NCBI GenBank assembly: GCA_013306675.1
Contig: JABLUY010000058.1
Span: 93,697 to 157,696, forward strand
Origin: Thraustochytrium sp. TN22
Taxonomy: Eukaryota; Sar; Bigyra; Thraustochytrida; Thraustochytriidae
Direction of reading: 5' to 3'
Length of the DNA: 64,000 nucleotides
Under the pieces are notes generated by a model. It was not told the origin of the DNA and searched no databases. It saw only the letters and a list, made by a program, of their open reading frames with translations. How positions within the stretch are numbered: the first letter of the stretch is position 1; each line of letters starts with the position of its first letter. Below are positions 51,458 to 60,536 of the stretch, piece after piece. A program made the position numbers and the translations under genes.

Positions 51458-53215
51458 ATGGTGCACGAGTGTCCACGAGAGGATGAGCTCTATGCGGAGC
51501 TGAGCGCCGGTGTGCAGTACCTGACCATTCTGCTCTTCGTGGTCTGGATTGGGCTCGTGGTTGTCTCGCTCTCGTGTTGGCACTGGCGAAGGCGACACCC
51601 GCTCCTTTACAAGCGCGACTTCAACCTGGTTGTCATCAGCTGCCTCGGCATGTGCGTCAAAATGGTGACACTCATCCTCACCAACGTGTACGGTCGCCAC
51701 CAGCTACCCTGCGACCTGGTGCTTTGGAGCACCTACGTCTTCGTGGCCTTTGGTGCCGGCCCGGTGGCGGCGCGCCTCCTCAAGTTCTATTGGCGCGCAC
51801 AGTTCGAGCTCGTCATCCTTGACATGTCGCGCAAGGACTCCGAGGTTGATCTGCAGCAGTTCGAGCCCACCTCACACCACCAACAGGTACTCGACTACTG
51901 CCGCGTCCTCTACAGCACCTGTTTAGGTCGGCGCAAACGCCCCACCAAGAACAGATCAAAGATGTCCGCGGCGCCGGCGAAAGAGCAGCCGCCGGCGCAA
52001 GAGCAGCCGCCAACGCCACCGACGGTCTCTATCGCCTTGCCAGAGGCGCCTGCCCTAATGGAGTCCGCCACGACGTCGACAAGAGGCTTTCTCTCCGGCC
52101 CGCCGAGCGAGGCGGGCGACTCGGGGCCTCCCACGACGGCAACAAAAAGCTTCCTCGCAGGCCCGCCAAGTGAGGCGGGCGACTCGGCCATGGAGACCGA
52201 GAGCTGGTCGGACCGCAGGGCGGCCGGCCATGCCACCTTTTTGCTCCAGTCGCGCATCACGGACATTGTGTTTTTGGGCCTCGTGCTTGCGCTCACCCTC
52301 ATCCCGGGCATCTACATTTCTTCGCTCTCGCGCAGCCCATACGGCTTCCATGCTTGCAGGGGCTGCGTCCTCTCGGATGCCGAGTTTTTACCTGTGATGG
52401 TGCAGGGCATCCTCGTCATGGTGGTCAGCGTCTACATGCTCTGGCGAGTGCGCGGCGTTCCAGACCCCATCGGCCTCCGGCGCGAGCTCACGGCGCTCTG
52501 GTCTCTCAGCGTCGTCGTCCTTTTCGCGGTCATCCTTTCCCTCGTCGACCCCAACGGCGTGCGCCAAAGGGGGAGGTTCGACTTCAACATCCTCACCATG
52601 ATGACGATCGTCCTTAGCCAGGTGTTCCAGGGCCTGCTCCCGGTCCTCTTCACCTACCGGAAGGGCAGTCTCGTGCCCCTCAAGGATGCCTTCACGCTCG
52701 ACCAGGTGTTGGCGCGCCAGGACCTCAAGCACCTCTTCACAAAGTACCTCGCATCCGAGTTCAGCATGGAGAACATCGTCTTTTTGGATGCTGTGCAGCG
52801 TTACAAGAGCTCTTTCGCCAATGTTGGGGCCTCCGCGGCCCGTGAAAGCGCCGAGCGTGCTGTGCGCATTTATGAGACCTTCGTCCGCGCTGGCGGCATG
52901 CTCGAGGTCAATGTGTCCTCCGCGCAAAAGGCAGCCGTGCGCGAGGCTCTCGCCCAGTTCTTGCCGCCCAACGGCTGCGAACAGGTTGAGGACCCGCCCA
53001 GCGAGGCCCTCTTTGACATTTGCCAGCGTGAGGTCAAGAACCTCATGAACGTGGACTCCTTTGATCGTTTCCTGCGCTCGCCAGAGTTTGACGCCTGGTT
53101 TCGCACAGACCACTTCAACCTCCCCAGCGCCCCAGCGTCCCGCGCCGGCGAGGATGCCTTCTCCTCGGCTACCGCCAGCAGGAGCGCCGCCACGTCGCCG
53201 AATAACTTCGCCTGA
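51458..53215 (+). CDS. 7TM-RGS receptor-like protein, second copy
   Basis: A 585-residue protein. I start at 51458 (MVHECPREDELYAELS) because it aligns with the start of the 47.6-kb paralogue; the upstream continuation of the frame is low complexity. The same arrangement is present: three hydrophobic segments (YLTILLFVVWIGLVVVSLSC first), a long Pro/Glu-rich cytosolic loop, four more segments, then an RGS domain at about 410-550 (LKHLFTKYLASEFSMENIVF, IYETFVRAGGMLEVN, NLMNVDSFDRFLRSPEFDAW). The loop contains a duplicated block (RGFLSGPPSEAGDSG / KSFLAGPPSEAGDSA). Membrane and RGS regions are much better conserved between the paralogues than the loop, which fits conserved G-alpha coupling with a diverging regulatory loop. 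Confidence 0.85.
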   Translation: MVHECPREDELYAELSAGVQYLTILLFVVWIGLVVVSLSCWHWRRRHPLLYKRDFNLVVISCLGMCVKMVTLILTNVYGRHQLPCDLVLWSTYVFVAFGAGPVAARLLKFYWRAQFELVILDMSRKDSEVDLQQFEPTSHHQQVLDYCRVLYSTCLGRRKRPTKNRSKMSAAPAKEQPPAQEQPPTPPTVSIALPEAPALMESATTSTRGFLSGPPSEAGDSGPPTTATKSFLAGPPSEAGDSAMETESWSDRRAAGHATFLLQSRITDIVFLGLVLALTLIPGIYISSLSRSPYGFHACRGCVLSDAEFLPVMVQGILVMVVSVYMLWRVRGVPDPIGLRRELTALWSLSVVVLFAVILSLVDPNGVRQRGRFDFNILTMMTIVLSQVFQGLLPVLFTYRKGSLVPLKDAFTLDQVLARQDLKHLFTKYLASEFSMENIVFLDAVQRYKSSFANVGASAARESAERAVRIYETFVRAGGMLEVNVSSAQKAAVREALAQFLPPNGCEQVEDPPSEALFDICQREVKNLMNVDSFDRFLRSPEFDAWFRTDHFNLPSAPASRAGEDAFSSATASRSAATSPNNFA

Positions 53216-53394
53216 TCAAAGCCAGACTCGAACGGCGCACCGCGGTCGCCGCCTGAGCAGTAAGTACAGAGCAAAACGTCTGACGAGATGAGAACATAAA
53301 GCGTCTGGCCGATTGAAAATGTGCTTGGTGGGTGGCAAGGTCGCAAAGTGCACGCGCAAGATGAGCAGCGATGGCCTTTTTTCACACGAAAGAA

Positions 53395-56001
53395 CTATTC
53401 ATCGGACTTGCCGCTGACGGAGGCGGCGTCCAAAGCATCTTGCTCGTGGGACTTGGTGTGGTCGCCGCTGGACAGGTACGGGTTGTCATAGTAGACGAGA
53501 TGCGGGCTGTGCATCCACAGACGACGGTGACGGCCGATGGCAGGCATCGCGCGCCCGATCATGCCCATCTTGAGCGTGCGCGGGTTGACGCAGACGCAGT
53601 CCTCGCAGTGCCAAAAGCCATTGTCGATGTGCTCGCCGTAGGCCCAAGAGTGGTTGCTGGCGCGGCCAGAGCGCACAGCCTTCATGGCAGACCACCGGTA
53701 GAGTCGCGCGCTGGAGCGAGCGCGGCAGGCCATGGGCTCCATGTCGCCGATGACACGCGTGGCGACAAAGTCGTGCCAGGCGGTTAGGCAATAAAGGAAG
53801 AGATCGACCGGTGCGTAGAGCTGCAGGCTCAGACGGACGCACCAGCGTACCGTGGTGGCGGAGTGGCCGCGCGCCGTTGCCTCGGCGGCCCATTTGACGA
53901 AGAGGGAGAGGAGCAACGCGAAGGCGACCGGGACATCGAGCAGCAGGGTGAGCAGACCGCCAGCGAGGGCGAAAACCTGCTCGAGCACCGCCAGGGGCAG
54001 CAGCCAGAGCACATCGAGGTACTCGCCGTAGACGCGGGTCTTGACGGCGATTTTGGCGCAGGCGGGCGTGGCGAGCCAGTAGCAGAAGAAGCTAGCCGGG
54101 GCGCCCGGTGCGCCGAGGTCGAGGTGGAGCTGCATCGGGTGACGCGTGGTGGCGACGCGGTCCTTTTGCATGGAGGTGCGTTGCCAAAGCTGCGTCGCGT
54201 TGGTGCGGGCGTCATCTCCTCCGCTGCCATCGGAGACCCGACGCAACTCGCGCATCTCGTCGCGAAGCGCAAAGTGGCTGAGCGGGCGGTACACGAAGCA
54301 GGGCTCGCGCACCGGCTGCAAGTCCTTGAGATACTTGCGGAAGGACCCATGCTGCTCGACGTAGATGCGGGGGAAATTGGAGCGGCGTGTGGTTGCCGGG
54401 TAGTCCGACGGGCTGAAGGCCGTGTAAATACCGGACATTGCAGTGTGCAGCAGCATGAGAATGTTGATGCACGCGGCCATCGTCAGGACTGCGTCCTGCT
54501 CGTTGAAGGCGCAACACTGAGAGCCCCGGGGCTTAAAGATGCCCTGGTAAACGGAGGTGGACGTGTACAAGGCGTTCGTCGGGCTGGCGGCGCACTCGAC
54601 CGGTTCGCCTAGCAGCGTTTGGTTGGCAATGATGCAGCGTGAGACGATCTCGCCGGCCGCCTCGTCCCAGACCTTGCGGGTGAAGAGGTCCGAGATCTCC
54701 GCGGCTGAGGCAATGACCGAGATGATGACGGCCTTGGTGGAAATGGGCATGTCGGCGCGGAAGTACATGCGCAGGCTGAGCGACTCGTTGTCGTAGAAGC
54801 GGGCGATGGCGCCGAGCAGAAAAGCCTGCGGCGGCATCCATTCCTCGCTGGCGATGCCGGCCACGACGACGCCGGCCACGATGCTAATGACCGGCTGGTC
54901 CAGCATGGTCGAGTACGAGAGCAAGGTGGCCACGGCCGTGACGAAAATGGCGATCACCGCGTCGCTCCAACTATCCTTGTGGCGCTCCTCAAACCACTCG
55001 TCCCAATCCTGCTTCTTGGAGCGCGGCATGTCGCGCACCTGAGCGTGCGTGATGAAGCGGCGATCCTTGTTGAAGGGAGTGAGCACGCGCTCCACGTCCC
55101 CTTCGCCCATCAGGGTCTCGCTCATCTCTCCCTCGCCCCAGTTCACGTAAAAGTTCACCTTTTGGTACACGCTCGCGAGCTCGGCCATGAGAATGGCCTC
55201 GTTGTGGTGCGCCGCGCTCTTGCGGTCCTGCCGCAGCACTTGGTCCATCTCCCACACGAGCGTGTGCCGCGGCGCATCGTCGCACGTGCAAGCGTGCGTG
55301 TCGCGCACGATGTCGAGCTGCATGAAGTAAATGGGCACGTCGTCGCCCGCCTCATTCTTGCCGAAAATGTACAGCGCAAACGAGGTGTCCGGCAGCATCA
55401 TGATGAGGTGTGTGCCAATGAGCTGTCTCCACAGCCAGAGGCTGCGCCATGGGTCCTGCTCGCCAAGGTCCTTGTAGAACGGCGAGCCCTCTGCCTCCAC
55501 GGGCCGCCCTAGCGCTTCTGTCAGGCCGCCATCAATCACCGTCAGCTCGTAACGCTGTTGCCGACCGCCGTCCGTGTTTGTCTCCACCACGGAGTCGTCC
55601 AGGTTGACCTTGCATTTGAGCATGTACGCCCGGATACGATCCATGTCCCACTCCGCCACGTCGTGGCTGCCCTTGTAGATGGAGATCTCCTCGATGCCGT
55701 CCACGAGCTCCTCGAGAAAGCGCGCGTGCCGCCACGGGATCGGGCACCTGCCCTTGATGGTTTCGACCGTCTGCTTGATCTTGTCCGGCATGTACTCAAA
55801 CTCGAAGAAGTAGCCCTCTTCTTCTGGCCCGCGCGTGAAGGCGCTGCGCGCGCGCGCCTCGCCCAGCAGTCTGTCCAGCGCGTTCCTGCTCAGTCGCCCC
55901 GTGCTCCGCAGGTCATCATCACGCCGCCGAAAGTCCTGCTCCGCGGCGTCCCAGACCATGTTGTCCACCACGTGCGCCACCATGTCATCGTGGAATCCCA
56001 T
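53395..56001 (-). CDS. Large multi-pass membrane protein of unknown function
   Basis: An 868-residue frame from the ATG at 56001 (MGFHDDMVAHVVDNMVWDAA). The frame extends to 56175, but that part looks like the upstream repeat. The N-terminal ~390 residues are soluble and acidic (WRHARFLEELVDGIEEISIY, IMMLPDTSFALYIFGKNEAG). Hydrophobic segments then follow: AVIAIFVTAVATLLSYSTML, ISIVAGVVVAGIA, VIISVIASAAEIS and INILMLLHTAMSGIYTAF. A late cluster (LWLLPLAVLEQVFALAGGLL, LLLDVPVAFALLLSLFV) precedes a Cys/His-containing tail (GFWHCEDCVCVNPRTLKMGM). I recognise no family; channel, transporter and scaffold are all possible. The consistent composition over 2.6 kb makes it a real gene. Confidence 0.75.
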   Translation of the reverse strand: MGFHDDMVAHVVDNMVWDAAEQDFRRRDDDLRSTGRLSRNALDRLLGEARARSAFTRGPEEEGYFFEFEYMPDKIKQTVETIKGRCPIPWRHARFLEELVDGIEEISIYKGSHDVAEWDMDRIRAYMLKCKVNLDDSVVETNTDGGRQQRYELTVIDGGLTEALGRPVEAEGSPFYKDLGEQDPWRSLWLWRQLIGTHLIMMLPDTSFALYIFGKNEAGDDVPIYFMQLDIVRDTHACTCDDAPRHTLVWEMDQVLRQDRKSAAHHNEAILMAELASVYQKVNFYVNWGEGEMSETLMGEGDVERVLTPFNKDRRFITHAQVRDMPRSKKQDWDEWFEERHKDSWSDAVIAIFVTAVATLLSYSTMLDQPVISIVAGVVVAGIASEEWMPPQAFLLGAIARFYDNESLSLRMYFRADMPISTKAVIISVIASAAEISDLFTRKVWDEAAGEIVSRCIIANQTLLGEPVECAASPTNALYTSTSVYQGIFKPRGSQCCAFNEQDAVLTMAACINILMLLHTAMSGIYTAFSPSDYPATTRRSNFPRIYVEQHGSFRKYLKDLQPVREPCFVYRPLSHFALRDEMRELRRVSDGSGGDDARTNATQLWQRTSMQKDRVATTRHPMQLHLDLGAPGAPASFFCYWLATPACAKIAVKTRVYGEYLDVLWLLPLAVLEQVFALAGGLLTLLLDVPVAFALLLSLFVKWAAEATARGHSATTVRWCVRLSLQLYAPVDLFLYCLTAWHDFVATRVIGDMEPMACRARSSARLYRWSAMKAVRSGRASNHSWAYGEHIDNGFWHCEDCVCVNPRTLKMGMIGRAMPAIGRHRRLWMHSPHLVYYDNPYLSSGDHTKSHEQDALDAASVSGKSDE

Positions 56002-56099
56002 CGTGCTATGATGTTGCGAGCCTTTGATTCCGTTCTGCACAACGCTGCTCGCGCGCGCGAGAGTACCGTCCAGAACCCCGCTGCAAGCGGAGAACTTGA

Positions 56100-57020
56100 A
56101 TAAACTGGTAAAGCTGACTCGGCTGATTCGGTCTGACTCAGACTCGAACGACGAGCATTGCCAGTGCCGATGCAAAACGGGGAATCGGCGATGGATCGGC
56201 TCGAATGCGTGTGCGAGTCCAGCGGCCCGAAATCGTGGTGGTTTTTAGGACACATCGCTCGGCCCGAGCGGCCGCACCCACGACTCGAGGCTCTCTCAGG
56301 CTTCTCCTGCATCACTCGCTGACAGTGAGTGCGGCATGCCGGGGGCGGCCGAATCTTGAGGGCAACCCTTGTGGCACTCCGAGGCGGCCCAGAGCCTAGG
56401 CCTACTGAGCCACTACACATGTTGTGACGTTTGCGCTGCTTGCAGGGTTGCGCGCAACTGTTACTCGCTCTACAGCCTCGGCCAGGGAACCACGGGGAAC
56501 GATTCGATCACTGTCATTGGTTGTACTCACCGTCAGTCCGAGTCAGGCTGGTAAGTGGCTCAGCAAGCTTGCGCGGCCGGCCCCGGCGGGGTTCAGACTC
56601 GAACTCCGCCGCCGCCGGCGACGTCGCAGTGCCGAGTCAAACGAGACGCGAGACGAGCCCAAATCATCGGCGCGTTAGGCCGACACGAGGCTCCTCCTGC
56701 AGTGTGCATCTCGCTGAGAGTGTGAATACAGCATGCCGGGGGCGGGCCGCCGAGCAGGGCTACCCTTGTGGCGCAGCCTCCGAGGCGGCCCACTAGCAGG
56801 GCCCACTGCACCTGTTCCGAGTTTTGCGGTAGGCCAGCCTACTTGTAGAGAAGTCTTCTACTGGTAAGCCTTATACGGGGAACCGAGGGGAACGACTGGG
56901 TGGGTAAGTACTGGTAGTCAGTCCGAGGTAGTGGCTCTTCAAGCTGGCCCACTGGCAGGAGTCGGACGTCGCAGTGCCAAATCAAACGGGCCGCGAGACG
57001 AGCTCAAGTGGATCGGCCAG
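56100..57020. repeat. Degenerate repeat, about three copies, upstream of the membrane protein gene
   Basis: Blocks recur in order at about 56140-56400, 56600-56805 and, partially, 56945-57020: a cagactcgaac / gcagtgcc start, then gcatgccgggggcgg, then acccttgtggc and cgaggcggccca. Copies are strongly diverged, with indels. No frame is shared. Confidence 0.65.
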
Positions 57021-57967
57021 CACGCTGGCCGCGAGTACCCCCCGGCGCTCGGACGGCGCGGCGGCCGCTTGCCGTCGAAAGTGCGGGACGGCCGCCTCGT
57101 GCACAGCGCTCGGCCCGCAACATCACTTGCCGCGGCAACGTTGCCCAGCGACTTTTGATTGAGAGCTACCTACCTACCCTTCTTATAAGTTCTGGCACTC
57201 GGCCCACCTCCCTCTCGTGACGGTCGGCTTTTCACCCCGGCGTGTCGCCCGGCGCCGAGCTCCAGACAGCCACTCATCATCACGATGGCCTGCAGGACTC
57301 ACGTCTTCCGCCTCCGCCCGACGAGCTCCGCCAAGCATTCGCTTTGAGGAGCGGCCACACAAGCTGCTTTCCTCATCTTGGGCTTGCATGAAAACGCGCA
57401 CCAGGCCTTAACGTTAATGTTGGCCGACTCGGCGAGCTCCAGGAGCATCGAGCGCAGCGGCCCTTCGGCGCGTGCCGTCCCGGCCGTGACGCCACTGCGA
57501 ATGCCACAGAAGCTCGACCTCGAGCTCGAACCGTCCTATGGTAGGGTCCAGAGGAGCTCCGGGGTCCCTCTGACTGAGTAGAGGGGTCCCGGGCCTCCGT
57601 GCCAGCCCGTGGCCGACGACTCCGACGTCCGAGTCGGCTCGCAGTACCTCCTGCTCAACAAGTTGGCTGCTCGCGCGACGCGACCGCCGAGACGAGCAGA
57701 AGTGTAAGCTGGAGCCGCTGAGGCAAGGAGTAGCGCCAGGTCGACGACGTGCGCGTGGCCACACTCAAGCCAAAGATCGCGATCTACGAGCCGATCTGAG
57801 TGGTCTCGAGACTCGCGGTCCGCACCCGCTCGCAAGCTCACCCGCCAGGCCGCGCTGAGCTTGCACACGCGCCTGACCGGGTTGGCGAAGAACGCAGGCA
57901 GGCAGAGACAGGCAAACCTGATTCGCACTTGAGCGCTCTTGCATCAGGTCAACCGCGTAAGCACATC
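57021..57967. other. Spacer, no supported gene
   Basis: Short frames only. It should contain the promoter and 5' UTR of the homocysteine methyltransferase gene. No motif stands out. Confidence 0.4.
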
Positions 57968-58957
57968 ATGGCCGCTCGCCGCTTGACCGTGCTGGACGGC
58001 GGCATGGGTCGTGAGCTGCACGCCATGGGCGCGCCAATGCGGCAGCCGGAATGGTCGGCGCTCTCGCTCATGGAGGCGCCGGAGCTGGTGCGCAAGGCGC
58101 ACCTCAACTTTGCGCACGCTGGCGCCGAGGTGATCACAACCAACGCGTATGCCGTGGTGCCCTTTCACATCGGTGCGGAGAGGTTCGAGGCACGCGGTGA
58201 GGAGCTCGCGCGCAGCGCCGCGGAGCTTGCGGTGCAGGCAGCCAAGGAGATGGCGGCGGAGAACCCGGACAAGCCGGCGCCGCGCGTGGCGGCATCCATG
58301 CCGCCAACAGTGGGCAGCTACCAGCCCGACTTCAAGGGCAAGGAGGAGGAGGCGCGCCGGATCTGGGCCGTCCTCATCCGCGCCCAGGCGGACCTCTGCG
58401 ACCTGATGCTCCTCGAGACCATCTCCAGCATCGACGAGACGCGCCTCGGCATCGAGATGTGTGCCCAGACCAGGAAGCCCATCTGGGTTTCCTGCACGCT
58501 TCTGGCCGATGAGCCGCCTCGCCTGCGCTCCAGCGAGCCCGTGCAGGACTGGGTGCGCGCTGTGCACGCCGCGAGCCAGGAGCACGGCGCCTCCGTCGAG
58601 GCCATCCTCTTCAACTGCTCGCGCATCGAAGTCATGGAGAGCGCCGTGCGAACCGCAGCCGCCGCGCTCGCCGACCTGCACGCCAGCGCCACGGGCGGCG
58701 CCGCCACAGACGCTGCTGCGACCTCCACGCCGCAGATTGGCGTCTACGCCAACGCCTTTTGCGAGTCCGAGGCGCCCAAGAAGGCCAACTCGACCCTGCT
58801 CGAGATGCGCAAGGAGGTCACGCCCGAGCTCTACGCCGACTTTGCCAAGAAGTGGGTCGACGCCGGCGCCACCATCATTGGTGGTTGCTGCGGGATCCGC
58901 CCGGCGCACATTGCGCAGGTCGCGCAGCAGCTGCGCAAGGACGAACCTGGTAACTAA
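57968..58957 (+). CDS. Homocysteine S-methyltransferase family enzyme
   Basis: A 329-residue protein; the start at 57968 gives the family's typical N-terminus (MAARRLTVLDGGMGREL). The frame continues upstream without homology. The family transfers a methyl group from S-methylmethionine or S-adenosylmethionine to homocysteine, making methionine. Zinc and thiolate ligands are visible: Cys217 in ILFNCSRIE, and Cys307-Cys308 in IIGGCCGIRPAHI. Other family blocks are AGAEVITTNAYAV and LCDLMLLETISSIDETRLGI. The length is near the bacterial and plant single-domain enzymes. There is no cobalamin domain, so it is not methionine synthase. No targeting peptide is seen with this start. It appears to be an ordinary housekeeping gene. 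Confidence 0.9.
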   Translation: MAARRLTVLDGGMGRELHAMGAPMRQPEWSALSLMEAPELVRKAHLNFAHAGAEVITTNAYAVVPFHIGAERFEARGEELARSAAELAVQAAKEMAAENPDKPAPRVAASMPPTVGSYQPDFKGKEEEARRIWAVLIRAQADLCDLMLLETISSIDETRLGIEMCAQTRKPIWVSCTLLADEPPRLRSSEPVQDWVRAVHAASQEHGASVEAILFNCSRIEVMESAVRTAAAALADLHASATGGAATDAAATSTPQIGVYANAFCESEAPKKANSTLLEMRKEVTPELYADFAKKWVDAGATIIGGCCGIRPAHIAQVAQQLRKDEPGN

Positions 58958-59533
58958 AAGAAAAAGAAGGTGATTGTACAAGCTGAATCAAGCGAGACCG
59001 AGTTGCCGCCGTGGCCGATCTTTCTTGCATTGCAGTGATCATTTATTTCGCCGGCGCCGGCGCCGCGCCGGGGCCCGGGCCTCAGCGAGGCGAGTTAGAG
59101 AACGGGGCTTGGCGGAGAACGGTGGTGATGCGATCATGCGAGTCTCCATAGACGCCAGCACGGTCGAGCAGCCTGCACACGACCTGCCCACCACGGCGCC
59201 GCGGCCGCCGCGCCAGCTGTGCCTGCCATGGCCAGTGCACTGGCAGTGCAGTGCAGGGGCCGAGCCGCAGCCGCTCGCGGCGGTCGAGCGAGCGACCCTC
59301 CAGGACGCCGGCCTGCCAGGCCAAGCCTGAGCGCAACCCGCGCTGCCTCGCGTTCCGGTGCAGTGCCGTCCGTCGTTCGAGTCTGCGCAGACTGGCTGGA
59401 GCAGAACCACTGCACTGCACCGCAGACCGCACTGCAGGCTGCGGCGCGGCGCGCGGCGCGGCGACAGCAGACCGCAAACATTGCAAGCCTTCCTTCGCAC
59501 TGCCCGCACCGCGACTGCAGCTCGGCGAGCAAG
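58958..59533. other. Spacer
   Basis: No gene. It holds the 3' end of the methyltransferase transcript and the probable promoter of the ankyrin gene. Short cagtgcactggcagtgcagt palindromic sequence lies at about 59235. Confidence 0.4.
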
Positions 59534-60451
59534 ATGGGCAACCACGGCGCAACCCTGCGTGAGGCGATCCAGCGCGGCGACCTGGCGCAGGTCAAGGCCA
59601 TCGTAGAGGAGAACCCAGAGACGCTCGAGCGGAGCGTGGATGGCTGGTTCACGTCAAGGACGCCGCTCATGTGGGCGCTGGAGCCCGAGGCCGGCCGCCA
59701 GCTCAAAATTGCGCATTGGCTCATGGCAAGAGGCGCCAACTTGAGCGCGCAGAGCTCCACCAAGGGCTGGACGCCGCTAATGTATGCGTGCCGCTACGAC
59801 TACGCAGATACGGTCATCCAGCTCCTGAATCTGGGCGCCAAGCTGGACACGCAGGACGCCGACGGCTGGACCGCACTCATGTACGCGTGCTGCTTCTCGC
59901 GATTCGCCACGGTTGAACTTTTGCTGAAGCGGGGCGCCGCGATGGACCTCCAGTCCAACAAAGGTCACACGGCGCTGCTGCTGGTGTGCGGAAAGGCCCG
60001 GGGCCTGTCGCCTGACAGGGCCTTGCAGTACGCGAAGCTGCTCTGGAGCTTCGGCGCCGACCCTTTGGTGCTGGATCGATCGGGAAGGGGCGTGCTCCAG
60101 ATTGCAAGGCTGGCGGGACTCCATGAGCTGCATCGCCTGCTCGACTTCCTGGTCTTCTCCAAGGTGACAGAGGTTCTGTACCATGACTTGGAGCTGCCCC
60201 CAAGCCTCGTGTACACCTTTTACGAAAGTAGGCTACGCTCGATTCAAGACTGCGCCATCCTCAATGCGGGTGATCTCCGCAGATTTGGCGTGGAGGATTC
60301 CATCCTGCAACGCCAGATCTTGCATCGCCTCGGCGCGTTCAGACCAGCGGAACATGATGCGCTGCCTCTCGGCCGCAAGAGGTCTCGCGAGGCCCAACCG
60401 TACATGACCATGCCCTACTCGCGGCGCAGGACTATCGACTGTAATGCGTAA
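59534..60451 (+). CDS. Ankyrin-repeat protein
   Basis: A 305-residue protein starting MGNHGATLREAIQRGDLAQV. Four to five ankyrin repeats span about 8-200: TPLMWALEPEAGRQLKIAHW, GWTPLMYACRYDYADTVIQL, GWTALMYACCFSRFATVELL, GHTALLLVCGKARGLSP. The C-terminal half is helical and may contain a SAM-like segment (ILNAGDLRRFGVEDSILQRQ). It ends in a basic tail (GRKRSREAQ). I chose this ATG because ankyrin homology starts within ten residues of it. The partner is unknown. Confidence 0.8.
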   Translation: MGNHGATLREAIQRGDLAQVKAIVEENPETLERSVDGWFTSRTPLMWALEPEAGRQLKIAHWLMARGANLSAQSSTKGWTPLMYACRYDYADTVIQLLNLGAKLDTQDADGWTALMYACCFSRFATVELLLKRGAAMDLQSNKGHTALLLVCGKARGLSPDRALQYAKLLWSFGADPLVLDRSGRGVLQIARLAGLHELHRLLDFLVFSKVTEVLYHDLELPPSLVYTFYESRLRSIQDCAILNAGDLRRFGVEDSILQRQILHRLGAFRPAEHDALPLGRKRSREAQPYMTMPYSRRRTIDCNA

Positions 60452-60459
60452 CATGATTT

Positions 60460-60460
<1 letters not shown>

Positions 60461-60492
<32 letters not shown>
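60461..60492. repeat. (TTGC)n microsatellite
   Basis: Eight perfect TTGC units between the convergent 3' ends of the two ankyrin genes. Confidence 0.95.
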
Positions 60493-60536
60493 GGTTGTGA
60501 TGATGATCAGAAGAAAAAGGTCCACCCACCAACCAC

